Shown: piece after piece, positions 25,433 through 33,200 of the stretch
Position numbering within the stretch: position 1 is the stretch's first letter
Layout: every line of letters starts with the position of its first letter
Source: an uncultured Oscillospiraceae bacterium
GTDB lineage: Bacteria > Bacillota > Clostridia > Oscillospirales > Acutalibacteraceae
Length of the DNA stretch: 64,000 nucleotides
Assembly: GCA_900539165.1 (NCBI GenBank)
Contig: UQAZ01000008.1
Location: 35,521-99,520 of the forward strand
Reading direction: 5' to 3'
The notes under the pieces: model-generated
Databases searched by the model: none
What the model was told of the DNA's origin: nothing
The model's input: the letters and a program-made list of their open reading frames with translations, nothing else
Program-made: the position numbers and the translations under genes

Positions 25433-26097
25433 TTGGTGTCCTCCCATCTGTATCCGACACCTCTTACGGTAACTATATGCTCTGCTCCGATTTTTTCTCT
25501 AAGTCTGCTCATATGCACGCTCAGGGTGTTGTCATAAATAAAGTTTCCGCTTTCGTCCCATATGTTTTTCAAAAGCGTATCACGGGTAACGATAACACCG
25601 CTGTTGCGAATAAGACAGCATAAAATCTGAAACTCCGTCTTTGTCAAAAACATAGTTTCGTTATCCTTTTTTACCGTCATATTGTTCATATCAATAACAA
25701 TTCCGTCGCTGCTTATAACCGAAGAGCCGTTTCCCGAGCGTCTGATGAGCGCACGCACCCTCGACATAAGCTCCAACAACTTAAACGGCTTTGTAACATA
25801 ATCGTCCGCACCCGAATCAAGTCCCTTTACGATGTTTATCTCATCATCGCACGCAGTCAAAAAGAGTATCGGCGAAGTAACTCCCGAGGCCCTCAGCGAC
25901 GCACAAAGGTCAAGACCGCTTCCGTCGGGAAGCATAACATCAAGGATAATCAAATCAAAGACGCCCGACGCAATAATCCCCCTTGCCTGCGAAATCGTTT
26001 CGGCTGCCGTAACGGCATACCCCTGACTTGCAAGCATTTCTTTCAGCCCGTCACGCAAATATAAATCGTCCTCAAGCAAAAATATTTTTTCTTTCAT
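25429..26097 (-). CDS. OmpR/PhoB-family response regulator
   Basis: 222 residues. Receiver domain with acidic pair LLEDD, phospho-acceptor Asp in IILDVMLPDGSG (about residue 51) and Lys in VTKPF; C-terminal winged helix (about 125-222) with LRNSGVIVTRDTLL and SVHMSRLREKIG. The ATG at 26097 has AGGCGGTG upstream; the frame extends to 26133 without a site. Probably controls the adjacent ABC operon. Conserved order: regulator, kinase, ATPase, permease, accessory protein. Confidence 0.94.
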   Translation of the reverse strand: MKEKIFLLEDDLYLRDGLKEMLASQGYAVTAAETISQARGIIASGVFDLIILDVMLPDGSGLDLCASLRASGVTSPILFLTACDDEINIVKGLDSGADDYVTKPFKLLELMSRVRALIRRSGNGSSVISSDGIVIDMNNMTVKKDNETMFLTKTEFQILCCLIRNSGVIVTRDTLLKNIWDESGNFIYDNTLSVHMSRLREKIGAEHIVTVRGVGYRWEDTK

Positions 26098-26123
26098 CAA
26101 ATCACCGCCTAATCTATACGCTA

Positions 26124-26153
26124 ATAATAGCACAGATAAACCGCACTCTGCAA
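26124..26153 (-). promoter_or_regulatory. Candidate promoter of the two-component genes
   Basis: Minus-strand TTGCAG, 18-bp spacer and TATTAT lie about 25 nt before the response regulator start. Confidence 0.45.
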
Positions 26154-26294
26154 CGATTATTACTAAATCGTAAATTAAAGAATGAAATTATAAAGCATTC
26201 TCCCGAAACAGAAAAACCGCCCGTTTTATACAACTGTTTGAAAATGTATGCTCTGTTTTAATATATCATACAAAAAACACGAAGTCCACTTATA

Positions 26295-26323
26295 TTGCAA
26301 AAGTGAGAGAATTATGGTATAAT
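26295..26323 (+). promoter_or_regulatory. Sigma-A promoter of the TetR-family gene
   Basis: TTGCAA (26295-26300), 17-bp spacer, perfect TATAAT (26318-26323), 31 nt before the start codon. Confidence 0.7.
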
Positions 26324-26354
26324 TTTAAGATAGAATTATGTGGGGAGGTAAAAT

Positions 26355-26918
26355 ATGCAACAGTTTACAAAAAAAGAAATCAAGCTTACAATGCTAAAGC
26401 TGTTACAAAGCAAGCCTCTCGACAGCATAAAGGTCAGAGACATAATTGACGAATGCGGAATCAGCCGTAACACATTTTATTATCACTACCATGATATTTA
26501 TGATGTTCTTGCCGACTCGTTTAACAATATTCTTGACGAAATCATTGACGGAGACGACGATAATTTTTCGTGGGAGAACGCATTTCATAAAATCGCAGGA
26601 AGCGCTCTGATTAACAAGAGCATAATTTCTAACATTTTTTCGTCCAAATATGCCGACAAAATCAAGTTGTATATGGCAAACGGCATAGGCAGAATAATCG
26701 AGCATAAGATAAAGGATTTATGCAAAAAGAAAAATCTGTGCGTAAACGATGACGACATAAGAATAATTTCGATTTTCTATAAGCACGCCATTGCAGGTAC
26801 TTTTTCCGAATGGGTACAACTGGGAATGAAAACAAATCCTGAGGACTTTATTAAAAAGCTCGGCAGGATTTTCCCCGAAAATATAGAAAACTCACTCAAT
26901 GTAATTGAAAATAATTAG
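26355..26918 (+). CDS. TetR/AcrR-family transcriptional regulator
   Basis: 187 residues with an N-terminal TetR helix-turn-helix: KEIKLTMLKLLQSKPLDSIKVRDIIDECGISRNTFYYHYHDIYDVL, of which SIKVRDIIDECGISRNTFYY is the DNA-reading part. The C-terminal ligand domain (about 60-187) is of the DhaS-like/TetR_C_8 type, with AIAGTFSEWVQLGMK near the end. It has GGGAGG upstream and its own promoter and terminator. Targets may include the DUF308 gene downstream, but no shared operator could be seen. Confidence 0.87.
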   Translation: MQQFTKKEIKLTMLKLLQSKPLDSIKVRDIIDECGISRNTFYYHYHDIYDVLADSFNNILDEIIDGDDDNFSWENAFHKIAGSALINKSIISNIFSSKYADKIKLYMANGIGRIIEHKIKDLCKKKNLCVNDDDIRIISIFYKHAIAGTFSEWVQLGMKTNPEDFIKKLGRIFPENIENSLNVIENN

Positions 26919-26925
26919 TACAAAA

Positions 26926-26964
26926 TGAGGGAAATGTGCAATAATTGCATATTTCTCTTTTTTT
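26926..26964 (+). terminator. Terminator after the TetR-family gene
   Basis: GAGGGAAATGTGCAAT pairs with ATTGCATATTTCTC (G-T pairs) and is followed by seven T. Confidence 0.8.
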
Positions 26965-26989
26965 GACAGTTTTATTTTTTGGCTGTCTG

Positions 26990-27142
26990 TGTTTTAATAA
27001 AGCCATAGCAGAGGTAAACAGCTCGGCTATCGGTCAATTTAATTAAGATTCAGGCTATCCAAGCTATTTGGGTTTTCTTTATATTTTTTCTCCTCAGGTC
27101 TGATTTCCCCCTCTTACTTATACCTAATTGACCGCTTTTCTT
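26990..27142 (+). other. Structured intergenic stretch before the DUF308 gene
   Basis: No gene is visible between 26965 and 27227. CGGTCAATT (about 27031-27039) is repeated in inverted form as AATTGACCG (about 27127-27135), and GGCTATC/AGCTAT motifs recur three times between them. Together with the strong terminator hairpin just downstream this could be an RNA leader or small RNA. I recognise no riboswitch class. Confidence 0.35.
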
Positions 27143-27186
27143 ACCGACACGAATCATAGTCTGTCGTATTCGTGTCGGTGTTTTTG
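27143..27186 (+). terminator. Strong hairpin with T-run 40 nt before the DUF308 start (terminator or attenuator)
   Basis: ACCGACACGAAT (27143-27154) and ATTCGTGTCGGT (27168-27179) are perfect 12-bp complements with a 13-nt loop, followed by GTTTTTG. It lies upstream of, not behind, an obvious gene, so it could attenuate the DUF308 gene or end a small RNA. Confidence 0.7.
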
Positions 27187-27227
27187 CGTTTTAGTAAACA
27201 TATTTATAATCATTCGGAGGTATCGGC

Positions 27228-27782
27228 ATGAAATACTTAAAGAGTATAAAAACAGCCTACATTTGTGCCGGCGTACTTTTCGCTCTTATGGGAGTTGCTC
27301 TAATCATCTTTCCGCAAATATCAATGAATGTGGTTTGCTGTATTCTCGGCGCATTCATCATTATGCTCGGCGTAATAAAAATCTGTGCCTATTTCTCGGA
27401 CGACAGATACAACATTGCCTTTCAATTCGATTTGGCGCTCGGCATTTTGGCAATCGTGCTGGGTATAGTATTCATTGCAAAAACAAATTGGGTGCTTTCG
27501 TTTTTCAGCACGGTTTTGGGAATATTCATAACAACGGGCGGTCTTTTCTCTGTTCAGGCGTCAATCGACGCAAAGAGAATCGGCTTAAACGCTTGGGGCG
27601 GTCTGCTTGCTCTCTCGATAGCTTCTATGGCAGTCGGAATAGTTTTAATTTTCTGTCCGATAAAAAGTCTAACGCTTATGACAAGGCTTTACGGTATCGG
27701 CTGTGCGTTGGAGGGTATCAGCAGATTTTTCACCGCTGTATACACCACCCAAAGAATTAAAAATATTCGCTTTGACAGTTGA
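27228..27782 (+). CDS. HdeD-like DUF308 membrane protein
   Basis: 184 residues with six hydrophobic segments arranged as three hairpin repeats (about 9-30, 34-55, 66-84, 88-110, 122-142, 145-170), as in the HdeD/DUF308 family of small membrane proteins linked to acid or envelope stress in enterobacteria. Function in Firmicutes is not established. The start has CGGAGG 8 nt upstream. A terminator follows on the plus strand. The preceding hairpin suggests attenuation. Confidence 0.82.
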   Translation: MKYLKSIKTAYICAGVLFALMGVALIIFPQISMNVVCCILGAFIIMLGVIKICAYFSDDRYNIAFQFDLALGILAIVLGIVFIAKTNWVLSFFSTVLGIFITTGGLFSVQASIDAKRIGLNAWGGLLALSIASMAVGIVLIFCPIKSLTLMTRLYGIGCALEGISRFFTAVYTTQRIKNIRFDS

Positions 27783-27794
27783 TAACGGCATACA

Positions 27795-27832
27795 AAAACA
27801 AAAATCTCTGCTTTTAATGAATAAGCAGAGCA
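27795..27832 (-). terminator. Second downstream terminator of rplM-rpsI
   Basis: Minus-strand CTCTGCTT...AAGCAGAG hairpin followed by ATTTTTGTTTTT; a back-up stop after the ribosomal operon, lying just past the DUF308 gene. Confidence 0.6.
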
Positions 27833-27854
27833 AAAAATAATATACAGCAGAAAG

Positions 27855-27885
27855 CTCCGCAGTCATCAAGGCTGTGGAGTTTTTT
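27855..27885 (+). terminator. Terminator after the DUF308 gene
   Basis: CTCCGCAG (27855) pairs with CTGTGGAG (27872), followed by six T. Confidence 0.8.
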
Positions 27886-27903
27886 GCACCCACCTCATCG
27901 TGC

Positions 27904-27935
27904 AAAAGAAAAAGGCACTCCATAAGGAATGCCTT
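27904..27935 (-). terminator. Terminator after rpsI
   Basis: Minus-strand AAGGCATTCC and GGAGTGCCTT form a tight hairpin with a TTAT loop, followed by TTTCTTTT. Confidence 0.85.
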
Positions 27936-27951
27936 GTATAGATAATACTGA

Positions 27952-28350
27952 TTATCTCTTGCTGAACTGTGGTGCGCGACGAGCTGCTTTAAGACCCGGC
28001 TTCTTTCTTTCCTTCATACGAGGATCACGAGTAAGGAAGCCAGCCTTCTTGAGTGCAGGACGAAGAGCCTCATCATACTGAAGAAGCGCTCTTGAAAGGC
28101 CGTGACGGATAGCGCCTGCCTGACCTGATACACCACCACCGTTTACACGGCAGATAATGTCGAACTTCTCAGTTGTATCTGTAAGTGTAAGTGGCTGACG
28201 AACAACGAGCTTTAAGGTCTCGAGACCAAAGTAATCATCGATGTCTCTGTCATTGATAATGATTTTACCTGTACCTGCGTAAACACGTACACGAGCAACA
28301 GACTCCTTGCGTCTGCCTGTTCCGTAGAAATAAGGATTTGATTCGTACAT
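27952..28350 (-). CDS. rpsI: 30S ribosomal protein S9
   Basis: 132 residues, typical bacterial S9: YGTGRRKESVARVRV at the N-terminus, VNGGGVSGQAGAIRHGLSRAL in the centre and the basic tail ending PQFSKR that reaches the P site. It lies 14 nt downstream of rplM, the conserved L13-S9 operon. Ribosome-binding site AAGGAGG. Confidence 0.98.
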   Translation of the reverse strand: MYESNPYFYGTGRRKESVARVRVYAGTGKIIINDRDIDDYFGLETLKLVVRQPLTLTDTTEKFDIICRVNGGGVSGQAGAIRHGLSRALLQYDEALRPALKKAGFLTRDPRMKERKKPGLKAARRAPQFSKR

Positions 28351-28364
28351 ATTAAATTACCTCC

Positions 28365-28793
28365 TTATGCTTCATAAGCAACAGGCTTCTGAGCCTCGTG
28401 CTTGTGTTCTGCGTTCTTATAAATCTTACATCTGGTAAGCTGCTTTCTGCCGAGAGTTGTGTCAGGAATCATACCCTTTACAGCAAGCTCCATAGCAAAG
28501 TCGCTCTTTTCCTTCATAAGAGTACCGTACTTAACCTCCTTGAGGTTTCCGATATAGCCTGAGTGATGCTGATAGAGCTTCTTATTAAGCTTATCGCCTG
28601 TAAGTACAGCCTTGTCTGTGTTAATGATGATAACGAAATCGCCGCAATCTACATTTGGCATAAAGATTGGCTTATGCTTACCTCTGAGAAGTGAAGCAGC
28701 CTGAGCAGCAACACGGCCGAGTGGCTTGTCAGCTGCATCAATAATATACCATGCACGCTCGATGTCGTCTGTCTTTGGCATAAATGTTGACAT
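28365..28793 (-). CDS. rplM: 50S ribosomal protein L13
   Basis: 142 residues with the L13 motifs WYIIDAADKPLGRVA, DFVIIINTDKAVLTG and YQHHSGYIGNLK. First gene of the L13-S9 operon, behind GGAGGAAAAG and a near-consensus promoter. Confidence 0.98.
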   Translation of the reverse strand: MSTFMPKTDDIERAWYIIDAADKPLGRVAAQAASLLRGKHKPIFMPNVDCGDFVIIINTDKAVLTGDKLNKKLYQHHSGYIGNLKEVKYGTLMKEKSDFAMELAVKGMIPDTTLGRKQLTRCKIYKNAEHKHEAQKPVAYEA

Positions 28794-28832
28794 AGTCTTT
28801 TCCTCCGAATAATTTATTTTTATTGCTTTGGT

Positions 28833-28861
28833 ATAATATCATAACATCAAAAAATAGTCAA
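28833..28861 (-). promoter_or_regulatory. Sigma-A promoter of rplM-rpsI
   Basis: Minus-strand TTGACT, 17-bp spacer and TATTAT, about 40 nt before rplM. The rest of the 28794-29105 gap is AT-rich and holds only the divergent cysK promoter. Confidence 0.82.
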
Positions 28862-29004
28862 CACCTAATTTCAAATAAATTACACTTACTCGCAAATTCT
28901 CGTTTTTTCTCGCTTAATCATATAAAAAGCTGATTTATTATTTATCAAAAATTCTGTTTGAAACAAGGCGAAACAAAGTTTTTGTAAAATTACTACAAAA
29001 CCTA

Positions 29005-29033
29005 TTGACATAGTAGGAATTATGTGCTATGAT
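29005..29033 (+). promoter_or_regulatory. Promoter of cysK with a possible Rrf2-type operator
   Basis: Perfect TTGACA (29005-29010), 17-bp spacer, TATGAT (29028-29033). The -35 lies inside the imperfect palindrome CCTATTGACATAGTAGG followed by AATTATG, reminiscent of Rrf2-family (CymR-like) sites on cysteine genes. The operator assignment is inference. Confidence 0.75.
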
Positions 29034-29105
29034 GAAGTCAACCTAAGGACAATAAGCCCCGTGGATAAATCTATAACAATCAAAGTAATAAGTGAGGTAA
29101 ACATT

Positions 29106-30035
29106 ATGGCACTGTATCAATCTGTTGCCGACACAATCGGTAACACACCGTTAGTCAGAATTAAAAATTTTGAAAAAGAAAACAACCTTGACGCAAATAT
29201 CTATGCAAAGCTTGAATATTTCAACCCTGCCGGTTCGGTAAAGGACAGAGTTGGGAAAGCAATTATCGACGACGCTGTTGCAAGCGGAAAGCTGAGCGAG
29301 GGCGCAACAATCATCGAGCCGACCTCCGGCAATACAGGAATAGGAATTGCCTCTTACGCAGCTGCTAAAGGATTTAAGGTAATAATCACTATGCCCGAAT
29401 CAATGAGCGTTGAACGCAGAAACCTTTTGAAGGCATACGGTGCAGAGCTTGTACTTACAGACGCTTCACAGGGAATGGCAGGTGCTATCGCAAAAGCCAA
29501 GGAACTGCAAGAGCAGACGCCAAACTCGATTATTGCGGGTCAATTTGAAAACCCCGTTAATCCAAAAGCACATTACGAAACAACAGGACCGGAGATTTAC
29601 AAAGACCTTGACGGAAAGGTTGATGTGTTTATCGCAGGTGTAGGAACAGGCGGTACAGTATCGGGCGTAGGCAAATATCTAAAAGAAAAGAACCCAAATG
29701 TAAAAATCATTGCACTTGAGCCGGAGACCTCCCCTGTTTTAACCACAGGCAAAGGCGGAGCGCATAAAATTCAGGGTATCGGCGCAGGCTTCGTTCCCGA
29801 CACCCTTGATACAAAAATATACGATGAGGTAATCACCGTGCCTAATGAGGCTGCGTTTGAATTTGGCGCCGCATTTCCAAGGCAGGAGGGCGCTCTCGTC
29901 GGAATAAGCTCGGGTGCTGCTCTCTGGGCGGCTGCTCAGGTAGCTCGCAGAGCTGAAAACAAGGGCAAGAACATTGTCGTATTACTCCCCGACAGCGGCG
30001 ACAGATACCTCTCCACCCCTATGCTTTCCAAATAA
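29106..30035 (+). CDS. cysK: Cysteine synthase (O-acetylserine sulfhydrylase)
   Basis: PLP enzyme that makes cysteine from O-acetylserine and sulfide. N-terminal IGNTPLVRI, PLP lysine in NPAGSVKDR (about residue 43), substrate loop EPTSGNTGIG, the GTGGTVSGVG phosphate loop and the C-terminal ISSGAALWAA are all present. 309 residues is standard. ATG at 29106 follows GTGAGG; the upstream frame from 29022 reads through the promoter and leader and is not coding. Monocistronic: promoter in front, terminator behind. Confidence 0.96.
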   Translation: MALYQSVADTIGNTPLVRIKNFEKENNLDANIYAKLEYFNPAGSVKDRVGKAIIDDAVASGKLSEGATIIEPTSGNTGIGIASYAAAKGFKVIITMPESMSVERRNLLKAYGAELVLTDASQGMAGAIAKAKELQEQTPNSIIAGQFENPVNPKAHYETTGPEIYKDLDGKVDVFIAGVGTGGTVSGVGKYLKEKNPNVKIIALEPETSPVLTTGKGGAHKIQGIGAGFVPDTLDTKIYDEVITVPNEAAFEFGAAFPRQEGALVGISSGAALWAAAQVARRAENKGKNIVVLLPDSGDRYLSTPMLSK

Positions 30036-30051
30036 TCAAGACACCAAAACA

Positions 30052-30082
30052 AAGCACTCTGCCGATAAACAGAGTGCTTTTA
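30052..30082 (+). terminator. Terminator after cysK
   Basis: AAGCACTCTG (30052) and CAGAGTGCTT (30070) are perfect 10-bp complements with an 8-nt loop and a short T-run. Confidence 0.85.
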
Positions 30083-30125
30083 TACTGTCAAAGAAATCTC
30101 TGAGACACGCCGATAAAAATTAATG

Positions 30126-30259
30126 CCTCCCTTAATAAGGGAGGTGGCGCACCGTAAGGTGTGACGGAGGGATTTGCCTGACTGTTCCGAACAGCATTCT
30201 AAACACTAACGACTATCCCCTCTGTCACCTACGGTGACATCTCCCCTTGATAAGGGGAG
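30126..30259. repeat. MITE-like palindromic intergenic repeat
   Basis: Left arm (30126-30172) and right arm (30215-30259) are long imperfect inverted repeats of about 46 bp. Each arm itself contains two small palindromes: CCTCCCTTAATAAGGGAGG and CACCGTAAGGTG on the left, GTCACCTACGGTGAC and CTCCCCTTGATAAGGGGAG on the right. The arms flank a 42-bp unrelated centre. No ORF. This is the pattern of non-autonomous palindromic repeats dispersed between genes in gut Clostridia; only one copy is in the window. Confidence 0.8.
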
Positions 30260-30335
30260 CGTTGAGAGTCCTCTCATTGAAAATGAAGCCTCAGTCTGTC
30301 GAAAATACTTTTTCAACAGGCTGTATATAAAACAT

Positions 30336-30364
30336 TTGCATTATTCGGTGTTCCGTTATATAAT
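30336..30364 (+). promoter_or_regulatory. Sigma-A promoter of the pfp operon
   Basis: TTGCAT (30336-30341), 17-bp spacer, perfect TATAAT (30359-30364); it lies downstream of the palindromic repeat and leaves a leader of about 50 nt. Confidence 0.7.
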
Positions 30365-30419
30365 ACATAGATGTTGTGAATAATCACTATATATATTGTT
30401 TTATATAAAGAGGTAGAAT

Positions 30420-31679
30420 ATGGCAAAAAATATGATTATAGGTCAGTCGGGCGGGCCGACTGCGGTAATTAACGCAAGCCTTGCAGGTGCTATCGAATAT
30501 GCCTTTAATCACACCGACATCGGTACGGTTTACGGTATGGTACACGGCATTCAGGGACTTTTAGAGGATAATGTAATCGACCTGACGGAGCATTTCGGAA
30601 ACAAGCCGTCAAGGCTTAACAGACTTCGTATGACACCCGCTATGTTTTTAGGCTCGTGCAGATACAAGCTTTCAAACGACGAGCAGGAATATGCAAAAAT
30701 TATCGAAGCACTCAAAAAATACGACATCGGCTATTTCTTCTATATCGGAGGAAACGACTCGATGGACACCGTTGAGAAGCTTTCAAGATATGTTGCAGAA
30801 AATAATATAGACATTAAAGTAATGGGAATCCCAAAAACCATTGATAACGACCTTATGGGAATCGACCATTCGCCGGGATTTGCCAGTGCGGCAAAATTTG
30901 TTGCTCTTGCGGTAAGAAATGTAACCTACGACACAGCTATTTACAGCATTAAATCGGTTCACATTATCGAGGCTATGGGCAGAGACGCAGGCTGGCTTGC
31001 CGCTTCCAGCGTGCTTGCCCGTGACAGCAAAAATGTTGCGCCTCATCTTATATATGTGCCTGAAGTTCCGTTCTCTGTTGATAAATTTGTCAGCGATGTA
31101 AAGGGTAAGCTTCAGGAATACAACTCGGTAATAGTTGTTGTAAGCGAGGGAATCCGTGACGAAAACGGCGAATATATTTCCGCAAGAGGCGACAAGTTGG
31201 ACAAGTTCGGCCATGTAATGCTCAGCGGAACAGGCGCTTACTTAAAGGATGTTGTCGAGGAGCAAATCGGATGTAAGGTAAGGTCGCTTGAACTTTCCGT
31301 TCTCCAAAGAAGTGCGGGACACACCGCGTCGCTTACCGACATCACCGAGGCGCAAAATCTCGGTATGGTGGCAGTTAAGGCTGCCGTGTCAGGCAAAAGC
31401 GGAGAATTTGCAACTCTCAGAAGAATATCAAACAATCCTTATTCGGTAGAATACTATACCGAAAGAGTAGGTGTGGTTGCCAATGCCGAAAAAACAATTC
31501 CCCGTGAATGGATTAACACAGAGGGAAATGATGTAACTGACGAAATGGTGGAATATCTTATGCCTCTCGTAAAAGGTGTTCCTCAAGTTCCGTATCGAAA
31601 CGGACTTCCGGACTATGTAAATGTTTCTTATCTCGATAAAAAGAAGCAAAGGTACAACGATAATAAGGATGGAAAATAA
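30420..31679 (+). CDS. pfp: Pyrophosphate-dependent 6-phosphofructokinase
   Basis: Phosphorylates fructose-6-phosphate, using pyrophosphate rather than ATP. The donor site reads GGNDSM where ATP enzymes have GGDGS, and PKTIDND carries the Lys typical of PPi enzymes; GQSGGPTAVINAS and MGRDAGWLAA are also present. 419 residues, the size of the clade of long PPi enzymes. Start behind AGAGGT. The stop overlaps the next ATG by one base (TAATG). PPi-dependent glycolysis is common in anaerobic Clostridia. Confidence 0.92.
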   Translation: MAKNMIIGQSGGPTAVINASLAGAIEYAFNHTDIGTVYGMVHGIQGLLEDNVIDLTEHFGNKPSRLNRLRMTPAMFLGSCRYKLSNDEQEYAKIIEALKKYDIGYFFYIGGNDSMDTVEKLSRYVAENNIDIKVMGIPKTIDNDLMGIDHSPGFASAAKFVALAVRNVTYDTAIYSIKSVHIIEAMGRDAGWLAASSVLARDSKNVAPHLIYVPEVPFSVDKFVSDVKGKLQEYNSVIVVVSEGIRDENGEYISARGDKLDKFGHVMLSGTGAYLKDVVEEQIGCKVRSLELSVLQRSAGHTASLTDITEAQNLGMVAVKAAVSGKSGEFATLRRISNNPYSVEYYTERVGVVANAEKTIPREWINTEGNDVTDEMVEYLMPLVKGVPQVPYRNGLPDYVNVSYLDKKKQRYNDNKDGK

Positions 31680-32359
31680 TGGCTTATAAATTAAGAAAAG
31701 ACCCTATTAATGAAATACCAAAGGCTCAATTTATATTTTGGATAATCGTAAGAATAAGTATGATTGTTTGTGCGACATACAGCTTCGTTACAGGTGATGT
31801 TATAATGGGCTTTGAGAGCGTGTTTTGCTTCATCTTTTCTCACTTGTGGGATATGTTTCAGGTGTTCGGTCATACCAGTTTTATTATAGAAGTACCGCCT
31901 TTGAGCCAAACTATGCTTAATGTGATTATCTTTATCGGAATTGTGTTCGGCTCGTACTTGGGCTTATTCGACAGACTTATGTGGTTTGATGATTTTATGC
32001 ATATGCTGACAGGCTTTGTCTGCGCCGTATTCGGCTATGATTTTGCTTGTATCATTCAGCGTAAAAAGGGCAACTGTGCCGCAACGCTTGCCGCATTGTT
32101 CAGCATTATGTTTGCGCTGTCGATTGCAGTCGGTTGGGAGTTTTACGAATTTCTTATGGATACTTTGCACGGCACAAATCTTCAACTTTCAAAATACGGA
32201 AACGAAACCGCAATGGTAGATATTTCAAAATATCACAATGAATACGGCTATCTCGGACTTGTAGACACTATGACCGATATGATGATGAATGCAATCGGCG
32301 GTGTTGTCGGAATGATATTTATGATTGTTTTAAGAAACAGAAAAAAGAAATCAAAATAA
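31679..32359 (+). CDS. YjdF/DUF2238-like multispanning membrane protein
   Basis: 226 residues with about six membrane helices. Conserved polar residues inside the helices match the YjdF/DUF2238 pattern: WFDDFMHMLTGF, the GWEFYEF helix and LVDTMTDMMMNAIGG near the C-terminus, which together look like a metal or lipid site. Function unknown. It is coupled to pfp (TAATG) and abuts larE without a gap, so all three are one operon with no obvious metabolic link. Confidence 0.72.
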   Translation: MAYKLRKDPINEIPKAQFIFWIIVRISMIVCATYSFVTGDVIMGFESVFCFIFSHLWDMFQVFGHTSFIIEVPPLSQTMLNVIIFIGIVFGSYLGLFDRLMWFDDFMHMLTGFVCAVFGYDFACIIQRKKGNCAATLAALFSIMFALSIAVGWEFYEFLMDTLHGTNLQLSKYGNETAMVDISKYHNEYGYLGLVDTMTDMMMNAIGGVVGMIFMIVLRNRKKKSK

Positions 32360-33163
32360 ATGATACTTTCAGAAAAAAAGAGCCTGCTGATAAACGAAAT
32401 TAAAAAATACAAAAAAACTGCTGTTGCGTTTTCGGGCGGAGTTGACAGCACATTACTGCTGAAAATCTGCGTTGACGCTCTCGGCGGCGAAAATGTACTT
32501 GCACTCACCGCCGACTGTTCGGCTTTTCCGAAAAGAGAGCTGTGCGAAGCCGAAAGCCTGTGCAAAAAAATCGGAGCTAAGCATATAAATGTTAAAATCA
32601 ATCAGCTTGAAATTGACGGCTTTGTTGAAAACTCTCTGCTCAGGTGCTATTATTGCAAAAAAGAGCTTATCTCACGGCTGAAAAGCACGGCTCACGACAG
32701 CGGATTCGATACGCTTTTAGAGGGTAGCAATGCCGACGACAGTAAGGATTTTCGCCCCGGAGAAGCTGCAATAGTTGAACTGGGCGTGCAAAGCCCGCTG
32801 AAAAGCGTCGGTCTTACAAAAGCAGAGATAAGAGCCTTGTCAAAGGAACTCGGACTGCCGACACATTCAAAGCCGTCGCTCGCCTGCCTTGCAACAAGAA
32901 TTAATTACAACGAACCTGTTACCCAAAAGAAGCTTGAAATGACAGACAAAGCAGAGGAATTTTTGCTTAGTCTCGGACTTTCTCAGGTAAGGGTAAGAAT
33001 GCACGAAAGACTTGCACGAATTGAGGTATTGCCCTCAGAAATGCAAACGGTTTTAACCAATGCCGAATACATTAATTCAACGCTTAAAGAGCTGGGCTAT
33101 GATTTCGTATCGCTCGACCTCGGCGGATATGAAACGGGAAAAATGAATATCAATACAAAATAA
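32360..33163 (+). CDS. larE: ATP-dependent sulfur transferase LarE-like protein
   Basis: PP-loop ATPase of the LarE family, which inserts sulfur into the pyridinium-derived nickel-pincer cofactor of lactate racemase and related enzymes. PP-loop AFSGGVDSTLL at the N-terminus, LRCYYCKKEL, the EGSNADD signature and KPSLACLATRI with the sulfur-donating Cys are visible. 267 residues. LarB, LarC and LarA are not in the window, so the recipient is encoded elsewhere or is another nickel-pincer enzyme. It begins right after the stop of the membrane-protein gene. A bidirectional terminator follows. Confidence 0.88.
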   Translation: MILSEKKSLLINEIKKYKKTAVAFSGGVDSTLLLKICVDALGGENVLALTADCSAFPKRELCEAESLCKKIGAKHINVKINQLEIDGFVENSLLRCYYCKKELISRLKSTAHDSGFDTLLEGSNADDSKDFRPGEAAIVELGVQSPLKSVGLTKAEIRALSKELGLPTHSKPSLACLATRINYNEPVTQKKLEMTDKAEEFLLSLGLSQVRVRMHERLARIEVLPSEMQTVLTNAEYINSTLKELGYDFVSLDLGGYETGKMNINTK

Positions 33164-33166
33164 AAC

Positions 33167-33200
33167 GGGAACAGTTCAAATGAACTGCTCCCAATTTTTT
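33167..33200. terminator. Bidirectional terminator between larE and prmA
   Basis: GGGAACAGTTCA (33167) and TGAACTGCTCCC (33181) form a near-perfect 12-bp stem with T-runs on both sides; it overlaps the last bases of prmA. Confidence 0.85.

Noticed and set aside
24506..25537. Long open frame on the plus strand opposite the histidine kinase
   Set aside because: Antisense shadow: the kinase motifs are on the minus strand, and this frame has no start signal or domain.
27143..27186. tRNA-like fold
   Set aside because: The hairpin lacks T-arm, anticodon and acceptor elements; it has terminator geometry.
29022..29105. N-terminal extension of cysK
   Set aside because: It would begin inside the promoter spacer; the ATG at 29106 has a ribosome-binding site and matches the family.
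30126..30259. Possible CRISPR repeat
   Set aside because: The repeats are inverted, not direct, and there are no regular spacers; it is a palindromic element.
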